A DNA stretch of 20,421 bases from Caulobacteraceae bacterium (lineage in GTDB: Bacteria > Pseudomonadota > Alphaproteobacteria > Caulobacterales > Caulobacteraceae). Where the stretch lies: assembly GCA_004144935.1 (NCBI GenBank), contig SDZP01000016.1:1-20421 (forward strand), given 5' to 3'. Positions 13,185-20,412 of the stretch are shown piece after piece; position 1 is the stretch's first letter, and each line of letters starts with the position of its first letter. Made by a program: the position numbers and the translations under genes. Below the pieces are notes generated by a model that had not been told where the DNA came from, did no database searches, and was given only the letters and a program-made list of their open reading frames with translations.

Positions 13185-13544
13185 ATGCCCCGCATTCTGC
13201 TGGCCGAAGACGACGATTCCCTGCGCAACTTCCTCAGCCGGGCGCTGGAGCGCGCCGGCTACGATGTCCGCGCCTGCGCCGATGGCGAAGAGGCGGCCAG
13301 CTGCCTGGACGAGGACTGGGATCTGCTGCTGACCGACATCGTCATGCCCGGCATGGACGGTATCGAGGTGGCGCGCCATGCCGCCGCCCGCCACCCGGGC
13401 CTGCGCATCATGTTCATCACCGGCTTCGCGGCCGTGGCCCTGTCGGCCGGCGACCGCGCCCCCGCCGGCGCCAAGGTCCTCTCCAAGCCGATCCATCTGC
13501 GCGAGATCGTCAACGAGGTCGACCGGATGATGGCGGCGGCCTGA
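13185..13544 (+). CDS. cpdR: Response regulator CpdR
   Basis: A 119-residue single-domain receiver with no output domain. In Caulobacter CpdR is fed by the CckA-ChpT phosphorelay; unphosphorylated, it primes ClpXP and brings it to the pole for degradation of PdeA, McpA and, with RcdA and PopA, CtrA. Visible features: acidic pocket EDDD (residues 8-11), phospho-acceptor D51 in LLLTDIVMPGMDGIE, IMFITGFAAVAL, and KVLSKPIHLREIVNEVDRM with the conserved Lys-Pro. The D51 position, the ITGFAAVAL block and the 119-residue length match CpdR rather than DivK. A tandem TTAAGG-TTAAGG (13137-13148) lies in the leader; TTAA pairs recall CtrA half-sites, but the spacing is not the usual 7 bp. The upstream neighbour is a divergent amidohydrolase; tRNA-Val follows 79 bp later from its own promoter. 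Confidence 0.93.
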   Translation: MPRILLAEDDDSLRNFLSRALERAGYDVRACADGEEAASCLDEDWDLLLTDIVMPGMDGIEVARHAAARHPGLRIMFITGFAAVALSAGDRAPAGAKVLSKPIHLREIVNEVDRMMAAA

Positions 13545-13574
13545 AGGGTCCACGCGTTTTGTGAGATTGGCCGG

Positions 13575-13603
13575 TTGCGCCCGGCACAAAGGCTTTGTAT
13601 ATC
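13575..13603 (+). promoter_or_regulatory. Promoter of tRNA-Val
   Basis: TTGCGC (13575-13580), a 17-bp spacer, and TATATC (13598-13603), followed by a GC-rich discriminator CCCCGCC as in stable-RNA genes under stringent control. The start would be near 13610. Confidence 0.7.
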
Positions 13604-13623
13604 CCCCGCCTTCCTGCCGGTAA

Positions 13624-13698
13624 GGACGTGTAGCTCAGCGGGAGAGCACCTCGTTGACATCGAGGGGGTCACAGGTTCAATCCCTGTCACGTCCACCA
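13624..13698 (+). tRNA. tRNA-Val (anticodon GAC)
   Basis: A complete 75-base tRNA. Acceptor stem GGACGTG/CACGTCC, D arm GCTC/GAGC, anticodon stem CCTCG/CGAGG with loop TTGACAT (anticodon GAC at 13656-13658), T arm ACAGG-TTCAATC-CCTGT, discriminator A and an encoded CCA end. It reads valine codons GUC and GUU. The variable loop is the normal five bases. Confidence 0.97.
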
Positions 13699-13948
13699 TC
13701 CTTCCCCAATCAGAGTAGCGACTCACCGGCTCTGCGAGGGGCCGGACCGGCCGGCGACGCTTTTCATCCGCAGGCGTGATTGCCCCTTCATTCCCCAAAT
13801 GCGGGAATAAAGGCGCCAGAACTTTGAATTCCTGCGCGAAATGGGTCTAGAATTCGCCGCGAACGGCCGCCCGAGCTTGCGTTGACTGCCGCATAGGTGG
13901 AGAACCGGCTGGCAGGGTTGTGTGCTTGACCTTGGCGCGTTCCTAAGT

Positions 13949-13972
13949 TCTCGTCCTCCATGAGGGACGAGA
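13949..13972. promoter_or_regulatory. Inverted repeat in the XRE gene leader
   Basis: TCTCGTCC (13949-13956), eight bases, GGACGAGA (13965-13972): perfect 8-bp arms, ending 21 bp before the TTG start. It could be an autoregulatory operator or an mRNA hairpin; the sequence does not decide. Confidence 0.45.
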
Positions 13973-13982
13973 CCACGACCCC

Positions 13983-13986
13983 GGAG
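13983..13986 (+). promoter_or_regulatory. Ribosome binding site fixing the XRE TTG start
   Basis: GGAG, 7 bases before TTG at 13994. The next in-frame ATG lies 19 codons later, at the edge of the DNA-binding domain, and has no comparable site. Confidence 0.65.
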
Positions 13987-13993
13987 AAATCAA

Positions 13994-14401
13994 TTGCCAC
14001 GTCCTCAGCATGCCGCGCCCGACCCCATCGACGTCGCCGTCGGCGCCCGGATGCGTATGCGCCGTAAAACCCTCGGCCTGACCCAGACCGCCCTGGCCGA
14101 AGCCCTCGGCATCACCTTCCAGCAGGTGCAGAAGTACGAGCGCGGCGCCAATCGGGTCTCGGCCTCGATGCTGGTCCGCGCCGCCAAGCGCCTCGACTGC
14201 CCGGTGGCCTTCCTGGTCGGCGAGGAACCCGGCGGGTTCCCGACCGACGAGACCCTGCTGACCATGCTGGCCTTCCCCGGCGCCATCGACCTGCTGCACG
14301 CCTACACCTCGATCGAAGAGGCCGGCTCGCGCAACGCGGTGGTCACCGTCGCCCGAGCCCTGTCGGGCCAGGAAGCCCGCCGGTCGGCCGAAGCGGCCTG
14401 A
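13994..14401 (+). CDS. XRE-family HTH transcriptional regulator
   Basis: A 135-residue DNA-binding protein. After a short Pro-rich tail, residues about 12-70 form a Cro/CI-type helix-turn-helix: VAVGARMRMRRKTLGLTQTALAEALGITFQQVQKYERGANRVSASMLVRAAKRL, with the recognition helix around FQQVQKYERG. The C-terminal half (LDCPVAFLVGEE and FPGAIDLLHAYTSIEEAGSRNAVVTVARAL) resembles the small dimerising tail of alphaproteobacterial regulators of the PraR/PhrR group, some of which control attachment and symbiosis genes. A link to surface life is suggestive only, though a cyclic-di-GMP enzyme lies next door. It starts at TTG 13994, supported by GGAG. It ends just before its own terminator at 14427-14464. 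Confidence 0.88.
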   Translation: MPRPQHAAPDPIDVAVGARMRMRRKTLGLTQTALAEALGITFQQVQKYERGANRVSASMLVRAAKRLDCPVAFLVGEEPGGFPTDETLLTMLAFPGAIDLLHAYTSIEEAGSRNAVVTVARALSGQEARRSAEAA

Positions 14402-14426
14402 GAGTCTCTCTGCTGAGTGCGCCAAG

Positions 14427-14464
14427 CGCCTCCGGCCTCGCGGCCGGGGGCGTTCGGCGTTTTT
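14427..14464 (+). terminator. Terminator of the XRE gene
   Basis: An 11-bp stem (14427-14437 with 14442-14452, one T-G pair) with loop TCGC, then TTCGGCG and five Ts (14460-14464). The T-run is 7 bases from the stem, so efficiency may be moderate. Confidence 0.65.
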
Positions 14465-14567
14465 CGGCGCGCCCCATAAAGCCCGGATACGCCCGAACCT
14501 CACCCGACTCCTCACTCTGTGCGGTCGTTCCGCGCACCGTCCCAGACTGAAACGCTTTTTTTGCAAC

Positions 14568-14582
14568 TGGCGCGGATACTGC
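14568..14582 (+). promoter_or_regulatory. Candidate sigma-54 promoter of the cyclic-di-GMP gene
   Basis: TGGCGCG-GATA-CTGC matches the -24/-12 consensus TGGCACG-N4-TTGC at 9 of 11 fixed positions, with the essential GG (14569-14570) and GC (14581-14582) correctly spaced. Transcription would start near 14594, about 20 bases before the TTG start codon. No activator site is evident. Confidence 0.4.
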
Positions 14583-14600
14583 CCCGATAATCCTCGTTTG

Positions 14601-14606
14601 AAGGGG
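14601..14606 (+). promoter_or_regulatory. Ribosome binding site fixing the MHYT gene TTG start
   Basis: AAGGGG, 7 bases before TTG at 14614. The next ATG is 31 codons on and would remove the first membrane helix. Confidence 0.65.
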
Positions 14607-14613
14607 TGGGGCG

Positions 14614-17034
14614 TTGTTCAAGGTTCTTACGTGTCTCGTCAGCGAGCACGATCTGCGGCTTGTCTTGCTGGCGGGGGTGGTCTGCCTGGCTGCGTCGCTG
14701 ACGGCGATGCGCCTCTATTCCCGGATGAGCGGGGCTCGCGGCCTGGTGCGCGGCGCCTGGCTGCTGCTCAGCGCCCTGGTCGCCGGTTCCGGCGTCTGGG
14801 CGACCCACTTCCTCGGCATGCTGGCCTACAAGCCCGGTCTGGAGACCGGCTTCTCCTCCACCTGGACCATCGGGTCGCTGATGATCGTCGTCGCCTTCAT
14901 GGCGGCCGGCTTCTACGCCTCCCTGCTGGTCGACGAGGAGCGGTCCAGCAAAATCGCCGGCGGCATCCTCGTCGGCCTCGGCATTGCGGCGATGCACTAT
15001 TCGGGCATGTCCGCCTTCATCACCCAGGGGCATCTGGTCTGGGAGCCGGTCTATATCGCCGCCTCGGCGGTGCTCGGCGTCACCGGCGCCTCGGCGGCCC
15101 TGATCCTGGTCGGCAATGGCCGCAAGCTCTGGCAACAGGTCTCCGCCGGCGGCGCCCTGACCCTGGGGGTTTGCGCCCTGCACTTCACCGGCATGGCGGC
15201 GATCACCATCGTGCCCGACGCCAGCATCGCCGTGCCGCCGTCGCTGATGGGCGTCGGCATGATGACCTTCGCCGTCTCCTCGATCACCGCCCTGATCATC
15301 CTGGGCGGCATGGGCGCCCTGCTGATCGAGGCCGGCGCAAACCGGTCGGCCCTGGAGCGCATCCGCACCCTGGCCAACGCCGCCTATGAAGGCATCGTCG
15401 TCATCCAGAACGGCAGGATCAACGACGCCAACAGCGCCTTCTGCGAGCTGGCCGGCGCGCCGCTGGACGAGCTGGTCGGGCGGCCGCTGATCGGCGGCAT
15501 GCTCACCTTCGACGACGCCCTGCAACCGTCGGAACTGCGCCGCGAGGCCCATCTGCAGCCGGTCGGCGAGGCCAAGGCCATTCCGGTCGAGGTGCTGTCG
15601 CGGCTGATGGATGACGGGGCCCGGGTCGAGACCTCCGGCCTGGTGGTACTCGCCATCCGCGACCTGCGCGAACGCCGCTCGGCCGAGGAGAAGATCCGCT
15701 ACCTGGCCGAACATGACGGCCTCACCGGCCTGCCCAACCGCAACGCCCTGCAGGTCAAGCTGGCCGCCGCCCTCGAGCGCGTCGAGGCCTCCGGCGAGTC
15801 CCTGTCGGTCGTCTGCATCGACCTCGACCACTTCAAGGAAGCCAACGACCTGCACGGCCACCAGGCCGGCGACCAGGTGCTGGTCGAGACCGCCCGCCGG
15901 CTGGTCGCCGACCTGCCGGCCCCCAGCTTCGCGGCCCGGCTCGGCGGCGACGAGTTCGTCGTCGTGCAGATCACCGACCAGGATCAGCCGGGCGCCGCCG
16001 CCGAACTGGCCGGCGCCCTGCTCGACAGCCTGAAGGTGTCGATGCGCTACGCCGACCAAGAGATGGCCATGGGCGCCAGCCTCGGCGTCTCCCTCTACCC
16101 GGACGACGGCCGCACCGCCGAGGCCCTGCTGGCCAACGCCGACATGGCCCTCTATCGCGCCAAGGAAAGCGGCCGCGGCGCCTACCGCTTCTTCAAGCGG
16201 GAGATGGACGAGACCATCCGCGAGCGCCGGAACCTCGCCCGCGAACTGCGCCAGGCGATCATCGACGAGGAGCTGGTCGTCCACTACCAGCCGCTGGCCC
16301 GGGCCAGCGACGGCGAGGTCTGCGGTTTCGAGGCCCTGGTCCGCTGGAAGCATCCGGTGCGCGGCATGGTGCCACCGCTCGACTTCATCCCCGTCGCCGA
16401 GGAGAGCGGCCTGATCGGTCCGCTCGGCGAATGGGTGCTTCGCCGCGCCTGCGCCGACGCCGCCGGCTGGGACCGCCCCCTGCGCATCGCCGTCAACCTC
16501 TCGCCGCTGCAGCTCAACAACCCCGCCTTGCCGGCCCTGGTCCATGAGGTGCTGATCAACACCGGCCTGTCGCCGGCCCGGCTGGAGCTGGAGATCACCG
16601 AGAGCGCCCTGTTCAAGGACTACCAGCGGGCCCTCGACAACCTGCGCCGCCTCAAGGCCCTGGGCGTCCGTATCGCCATGGACGACTTCGGCACCGGCTT
16701 CTCCTCGCTCTCGACCCTGCAGTCCTTCCCGTTCGACAAGATCAAGGTCGACAAGAGCTTCGTCGAGAACATCCACCGCGACGAACGGGCCACGGTCATC
16801 GTCAAGGCGGTGCTGGGCCTCGGCCGCAGCCTCAACATCCCGGTCGTCGCCGAGGGGGTGGAGACCGAGGAGCAGCGGGAGTTCCTGCGCGGCGAGGAAT
16901 GCGCCGAGCTGCAGGGCTACGCCATCGGCCGCCCGGCCCCGGCCGAGACCCTGGGCGCCTGGACCAACAACGGCCCCCTGCTGCCGCCGCCGGCCAACGA
17001 CAAGCCGGTTCTGCGGCGCAAGCGAGCCGCCTGA
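14614..17034 (+). CDS. MHYT-PAS-GGDEF-EAL cyclic-di-GMP signalling protein
   Basis: An 806-residue inner-membrane enzyme. Residues 1-240 are a seven-helix MHYT sensor with its repeated motif: THFLGMLAY (64-72), AAMHYSGM (125-132), ALHFTGMA (188-195); this domain is proposed to bind copper and sense O2, CO or NO. Residues about 250-355 are PAS-like. The GGDEF domain (about 360-528) has the metal and GTP residues (CIDLDHFKEAND, GGDEF at 444-448). The usual RxxD inhibitory site five residues earlier is absent (PAPS). The EAL domain (about 540-780) is complete: FEALVRW (E573), NLSPLQL (N628), ELEITES (E660), MDDFGTGFSSL (D690, D691), KVDKSF (K711), AEGVET, LQGYAIGRP (Q767). Both cyclase and phosphodiesterase activities are thus possible, without the common product-inhibition site. 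TTG start at 14614, with AAGGGG upstream; a possible sigma-54 promoter precedes it. Confidence 0.93.
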   Translation: MFKVLTCLVSEHDLRLVLLAGVVCLAASLTAMRLYSRMSGARGLVRGAWLLLSALVAGSGVWATHFLGMLAYKPGLETGFSSTWTIGSLMIVVAFMAAGFYASLLVDEERSSKIAGGILVGLGIAAMHYSGMSAFITQGHLVWEPVYIAASAVLGVTGASAALILVGNGRKLWQQVSAGGALTLGVCALHFTGMAAITIVPDASIAVPPSLMGVGMMTFAVSSITALIILGGMGALLIEAGANRSALERIRTLANAAYEGIVVIQNGRINDANSAFCELAGAPLDELVGRPLIGGMLTFDDALQPSELRREAHLQPVGEAKAIPVEVLSRLMDDGARVETSGLVVLAIRDLRERRSAEEKIRYLAEHDGLTGLPNRNALQVKLAAALERVEASGESLSVVCIDLDHFKEANDLHGHQAGDQVLVETARRLVADLPAPSFAARLGGDEFVVVQITDQDQPGAAAELAGALLDSLKVSMRYADQEMAMGASLGVSLYPDDGRTAEALLANADMALYRAKESGRGAYRFFKREMDETIRERRNLARELRQAIIDEELVVHYQPLARASDGEVCGFEALVRWKHPVRGMVPPLDFIPVAEESGLIGPLGEWVLRRACADAAGWDRPLRIAVNLSPLQLNNPALPALVHEVLINTGLSPARLELEITESALFKDYQRALDNLRRLKALGVRIAMDDFGTGFSSLSTLQSFPFDKIKVDKSFVENIHRDERATVIVKAVLGLGRSLNIPVVAEGVETEEQREFLRGEECAELQGYAIGRPAPAETLGAWTNNGPLLPPPANDKPVLRRKRAA

Positions 17035-17082
17035 CGGGTCTTTGCGCGGGGCGGGACCGCGGTCATAGTCTGACCTCCGTTC

Positions 17083-17089
17083 AAGGAGG
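17083..17089 (+). promoter_or_regulatory. Strong ribosome binding site fixing the DUF2147 TTG start
   Basis: AAGGAGG, a near-perfect Shine-Dalgarno sequence 6 bases before TTG at 17096. No in-frame ATG exists in the N-terminal part. Confidence 0.8.
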
Positions 17090-17095
17090 CCCGTC

Positions 17096-17500
17096 TTGCT
17101 GTCCGTTCTGATCACCCTCGCCCTGTCCGCCCCGGTCAATCCGCCGACCCCCATCGGCCTGTGGAAGACCCCCGGCGGCGCCCAGATCCGGCTGGCGACC
17201 TGCGGCGCCGACGTCTGCGGCACGGTGGTGACCTCGCCCCACCTGCAGAGCCATCCCGACCAGGTTGACGCCCTGAACGCCAAGCCGGCCCTGCGCGGCC
17301 GAAAGATCAAGGGCCTCCGCACCTTGCAGGTCAGCCCCACGGGCCCCGGCGAATGGAACAAGGGCTGGGTCTACAATCCCGAGGACGGCAAGACCTACAA
17401 GGCCGAGGTCAAGCTGCTGGGCGGCGGCAAGCTGAAGATGACCGGCTGCGTCGCCAAGCCCCTCTGCCAGAGCCAGATCTGGACCCGCGCCGGGGATTGA
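17096..17500 (+). CDS. DUF2147 small exported protein
   Basis: A 134-residue protein of the DUF2147 family. The N-terminus MLSVLITLALSA is a short hydrophobic export signal without the usual Lys/Arg, so secretion is likely but the signal is atypical. The mature part shows the family pattern: IGLWKTPGGAQIRLATCGADVCGTVV (residues 20-45), LRGRKIKGLRTLQ, then WNKGWVYNPEDGKTYKAEVKLLGGGKLKMTGCV (86-118). Two Cys pairs (36/41 and 117/123) could form disulfides. Homologues are small periplasmic beta-barrel-like proteins of unknown role; no function is assigned. Starts at TTG with AAGGAGG. It follows the cyclic-di-GMP gene by 61 bp on the same strand and may be co-transcribed. It converges on the HerA-like gene, with only 24 bp between stops. 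Confidence 0.82.
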   Translation: MLSVLITLALSAPVNPPTPIGLWKTPGGAQIRLATCGADVCGTVVTSPHLQSHPDQVDALNAKPALRGRKIKGLRTLQVSPTGPGEWNKGWVYNPEDGKTYKAEVKLLGGGKLKMTGCVAKPLCQSQIWTRAGD

Positions 17501-17503
17501 GGC

Positions 17504-17524
17504 GGCGAGCGAGACCGCCTCGCC
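17504..17524. terminator. Small hairpin between convergent genes
   Basis: GGCGAG (17504-17509) pairs with CTCGCC (17519-17524) in the 24-bp gap between the DUF2147 and HerA-like stop codons. There is no T-run on either strand, so it is a weak candidate. Confidence 0.3.
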
Positions 17525-19078
17525 CTAGCGCTTCAGGCCGCCCAACAGGCCCCGCAGCAGCGCCCGCGTCAGTTGCGGCACCACGGTGCGGACCACCGAC
17601 TTGGCGATGGTCTCGCCCATGCCCTGGCGGCTCGAGCGGGCAGGGGCCCTGGCGCGGGGCGCCGGACGGCTCATCTCGCGTTCCCGGCGGGCCTGCTCCT
17701 TGGCCCATTCCTTTTCCTGCGCGGCGCGCTGCCTGGCGACCTGCGCCTCGGCGGCGTCCAGTTCGGCCTTGTGCTGGCCGTCGGCGGTCTTCTGGCTGAT
17801 CCGTTCGAAGGCCGACTCCCGGTCGATGGCCGTGTCGTACAGGCCCTTCACCGGGCTGCGGCCCTGCACCGCCGCCCGCTCCTCGGGACTGGCCGGTCCC
17901 AGCCGCGACGAGGGCGGCCGGATCAGGGTGCGGGCGGTCACCGTCGGCGCGCCCTTCTCATCCAGCACGCTGACCAGGGCCTCGCCCACCCCCAGGCCCT
18001 GAATGGCCTCGGCGGTGTCGAAGGCGGGGTTGGGACGGAAACTGGCGGCCGCCGCCCGCAGCCCCTTCTGTTCGGCCGGGGTGTAGGCCCGCAGGGCGTG
18101 CTGGAAGCGGTTGCCCAGCTGGGCCAGCACGGTCTCGGGGATATCGGCCGGGTTCTGGGTGACGAAATAGATGCCGACCCCCTTGGAGCGGATCAGCCGC
18201 ACCACCTGCTCGACCTTCTCCATCAGCGCCCTGGGCGCATCCCGGAACAGCAGGTGCGCCTCGTCGAAGAAGAAAACCAGGCGCGGCTTCTCCGGATCGC
18301 CGATCTCGGGCAGTTCCTCGAACAGTTCCGACAGCAGCCACAGCAGGAAGGTGGCGTACAGGCGGGGGCTCTGGATCAGCCTGTCGGCCGCCAGGATCGA
18401 CACCACCCCCCGGCCCGAGCCGTCGACCCGCATCAGGTCAGAAAGGTTCAGCGCCGGCTCGCCGAACAGGTTCTCGGCCCCCTGCGTCTCCAGCTGCAAG
18501 AGGCCCCGCTGGATGGTGCCCACCGTCGCCGCCGAGACGTTGCCGTACTTGACGTCGACCTCCTTCTCGTTGTCGGCGACGTATTTCAGCGCCGCCTGCA
18601 GGTCCTTCAGGTCGAGCAGCAGCAGCCCCTCGTCGTCGGCCATCTTGAAGACGATGTTGAGCACGCCCTCCTGCACCTCGTTCAGCTCCATCAGCCGCGA
18701 CAGCAGCAGGGGCCCCATCTCCGAGATGGTGGTGCGGACCGGATGGCCCTTCTCGCCATAGAGGTCCCAGAACACGGTCGGCGGGCAGTCGGGACGCAGC
18801 GCCAGGTTCATGCCGGCGGCCCGGGCCAGCATCTTCTCGTTCGGCGTCCCGGCCACGCAGATGCCCGAAAGGTCGCCCTTCACGTCGGCGGCAAAGACCG
18901 GCACCCCGGCGTCGGAAAACGCCTGCGCCAGGATCTGCAGGGTCACCGTCTTGCCGGTCCCCGTCGCCCCGGCCACCAGTCCATGGCGATTGGCCCGGTC
19001 CAGCCGCATGACCTGCGGCCCGCCCTCCGTTTCCGGGGCCATGCCGACAAACATCGTGCCTTCGGGAACGTCGACCAT
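17525..19078 (-). CDS. HerA-like DUF853 ATPase (YjgR family)
   Basis: A 517-residue P-loop ATPase of the HerA/FtsK branch, cytoplasmic, related to E. coli YjgR. Walker A GATGTGKT (residues 37-44), FAADVKGDLSG (62-72), Walker B RLVFFFDEAHLLF (266-278, D272/E273), an Arg-rich EKVEQVVRLIRSKGVGIYFVTQNP segment with the sensor Gln-Asn, and LGNRFQHALRAYTPAEQKGLRAAA. A charged, probably coiled-coil stretch (about 425-475, ending KEWAKEQARREREMSRP) and an RGLLGGLKR tail close the chain. Length fits the family. Members are called helicases by analogy only; no partner such as NurA is nearby. ATG 19078 is chosen over a longer frame because AAGGAG lies 6 bases upstream (19085-19090) and homology begins at VPEGTMFVG. 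Promoter at 19105-19133. Confidence 0.92.
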   Translation of the reverse strand: MVDVPEGTMFVGMAPETEGGPQVMRLDRANRHGLVAGATGTGKTVTLQILAQAFSDAGVPVFAADVKGDLSGICVAGTPNEKMLARAAGMNLALRPDCPPTVFWDLYGEKGHPVRTTISEMGPLLLSRLMELNEVQEGVLNIVFKMADDEGLLLLDLKDLQAALKYVADNEKEVDVKYGNVSAATVGTIQRGLLQLETQGAENLFGEPALNLSDLMRVDGSGRGVVSILAADRLIQSPRLYATFLLWLLSELFEELPEIGDPEKPRLVFFFDEAHLLFRDAPRALMEKVEQVVRLIRSKGVGIYFVTQNPADIPETVLAQLGNRFQHALRAYTPAEQKGLRAAAASFRPNPAFDTAEAIQGLGVGEALVSVLDEKGAPTVTARTLIRPPSSRLGPASPEERAAVQGRSPVKGLYDTAIDRESAFERISQKTADGQHKAELDAAEAQVARQRAAQEKEWAKEQARREREMSRPAPRARAPARSSRQGMGETIAKSVVRTVVPQLTRALLRGLLGGLKR

Positions 19079-19104
19079 GCGGGGCTCCTTTTGTGGGGGG
19101 ACAA

Positions 19105-19133
19105 GGCTTAGCGCGGCCACGCCTCCTCGTCAC
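19105..19133 (-). promoter_or_regulatory. Putative promoter of the HerA-like gene
   Basis: On the minus strand GTGACGA (19133-19127), 14 bp, GCTAAGCC (19112-19105). This fits TTGACGS-N14-GCTANAWC with a few mismatches and would start transcription about 15 bases before the ribosome site. In the same gap, TTGACGC (19143-19149, plus strand) is a perfect -35 for the AI-2E gene, but no convincing -10 follows it. Confidence 0.45.
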
Positions 19134-19196
19134 CGAAGTTCATTGACGCCGCCCCCGCCCACCCGGAGAGTCCTCCCGGCAACTACAGGATCCCCG

Positions 19197-20348
19197 ATGT
19201 TTTCCGGCAAGCCCCAGTTCGACGGCGTCTCCCGCAACGCCCTGGTCATCATGGCGGTCATCGCCTCGGGGGCGGCGCTCTGGCTGCTGCGCGGGGTGCT
19301 GACCCAGCTGGCCCTGGCGGTGTTCCTGGCGGTGACCATCGACGGCTTCTCCCGGGTGCTGGAGCGCCGCCTGCCGAAATTCCCCAAGGCCGCGGCCCTG
19401 CCGACCGCCGTCGCCCTGACCATCCTCATCCTGATCGGCGTGGTCTGGCTGATCGCCCAGCAGGGCATGGGCTTCGCCGACCAGCTGCAGGGCTACGGCC
19501 CCCGGCTCGAGGCCCTGCTGGCCAGCACCGCCCATTCGCTCGGCGTCCAGAACGTGCCCAGCCTCAGCGAGCTGATCAGCCGCGCCAATCCCGGCCAGTA
19601 TGCGCAAGGCATCGCCAAACAGACCCAGAGCATCCTGTCGGACACCTTCTTCGTCCTGATCTACCTGGCTTTCCTGATCGCCTCGCGGCGCGGTTTCCGG
19701 CGCAAGATCGTCGCCATGTTCCCGCACAACGCCGAGCGCGAGGAGGCGGTGGTCATCTTCCAGCGCATCCGCAACGGGGTGGAGCAGTACCTGTGGGTGC
19801 AGACGGTGACCGGCCTGATGATCGCCGCCGGCTCCTTCATCTGCATGTATTTCGTCGGCCTCGACAACGCCCTGTTCTGGGCCTTCCTGATCTTCCTGGC
19901 CTCCTACATCCCGATCATTGGCGGCGTCGTCGGCGTCGCCCTGCCGCCGCTGTTCGCCCTGGTCCAGTTCCCCTCCATCATCCCGGCCATCATCATCGCC
20001 GTGGTGCTGCAGAGCGTGCAGTTCATCGTCGGCAACGTCATCCAGCCCAAGATGCAAGGCGACAGCCTGAACATCGACCCGGTGGTGGTGCTGCTGTCCC
20101 TGGCCTTCTGGGGGCTGATCTGGGGCATGCCCGGCATGTTCCTTTCCACCCCGCTGACGGTCATGGCGATGATCATCCTGGCCCAGTTCAAGGGGTCCCA
20201 CTGGATCGCCGTGCTGTTGTCGGCCAACGGCAACCCGGCTGGCGCCCATGGCCGCCATAACCCGATGGAAGACATCCCGGGGACGCCCAGGGCGGCGGCG
20301 GCGAAGGTGAAGAAAGTTTCATCGCGGCGAAATCCGCCCGCCCCTTGA
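19197..20348 (+). CDS. AI-2E family (PerM-like) transporter
   Basis: A 383-residue polytopic inner-membrane protein of the AI-2E transporter family, whose members export autoinducer-2 (TqsA), exchange Na+ for H+ or are uncharacterised (PerM). Typical layout: two N-terminal helices (about 14-48, with LTQLALAVFLAVTIDGFSRVLERRLP), a third around 65-85, a soluble stretch (86-145), then a helix at about 143-160 and four or five C-terminal helices with the family block FWAFLIFLASYIPIIGGVVGVALPPLFALVQF and NVIQPKMQGDSLNIDPVVVLLSLAFWGLIWGMPGMFLSTPLTVM. The basic, Pro-rich tail (after about 345) is probably cytoplasmic. The substrate is not readable. AGGA lies 6 bases before ATG 19197. It is divergent from the HerA-like gene with a 118-bp gap. 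Confidence 0.9.
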   Translation: MFSGKPQFDGVSRNALVIMAVIASGAALWLLRGVLTQLALAVFLAVTIDGFSRVLERRLPKFPKAAALPTAVALTILILIGVVWLIAQQGMGFADQLQGYGPRLEALLASTAHSLGVQNVPSLSELISRANPGQYAQGIAKQTQSILSDTFFVLIYLAFLIASRRGFRRKIVAMFPHNAEREEAVVIFQRIRNGVEQYLWVQTVTGLMIAAGSFICMYFVGLDNALFWAFLIFLASYIPIIGGVVGVALPPLFALVQFPSIIPAIIIAVVLQSVQFIVGNVIQPKMQGDSLNIDPVVVLLSLAFWGLIWGMPGMFLSTPLTVMAMIILAQFKGSHWIAVLLSANGNPAGAHGRHNPMEDIPGTPRAAAAKVKKVSSRRNPPAP

Positions 20349-20380
20349 ACATGTTCAGCGAGCGCATATCTGTCATCCTG

Positions 20381-20412
20381 TCCGGGGCTTCCCTCCCCCC
20401 TGTAACCCCGGA
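20381..20412. other. Inverted repeat near window end
   Basis: TCCGGGG (20381-20387) and CCCCGGA (20406-20412) flank an 18-base pyrimidine-rich loop. It may end the AI-2E transcript, but there is no T-run and the window stops 9 bases later. Confidence 0.3.

Larger units (their letters stand above)
13699..13993. other. Intergenic region between tRNA-Val and XRE gene
   Basis: About 295 bp with no credible gene on either strand. It holds GC-rich dyads after the tRNA (GGCC-GGACC-GGCC, then GGCGACGCTTTT, near 13740-13764; a weak possible terminator), an ATTCCC-N7-GGGAAT dyad (13790-13808), possible -35 boxes TTGACT and CTTGACC, and a longer dyad next to the XRE gene. Confidence 0.6.

Noticed and set aside
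13259..13798. Minus-strand open frame of 179 codons covering tRNA-Val and part of cpdR
   Set aside because: It contains the translation of the antisense of a tRNA (VTGIEPVTPSMST), a well-known false gene, and runs antisense through cpdR.
14512..17361. 949-codon open frame antisense to the MHYT-GGDEF-EAL gene
   Set aside because: It is a GC-rich shadow rich in Gly, Asp, His and Gln with no domain; the plus-strand protein has every catalytic motif.
17573..19111. 512-codon plus-strand open frame antisense to the HerA-like gene
   Set aside because: No domain and a composition typical of a shadow; the minus-strand ATPase has complete Walker motifs.
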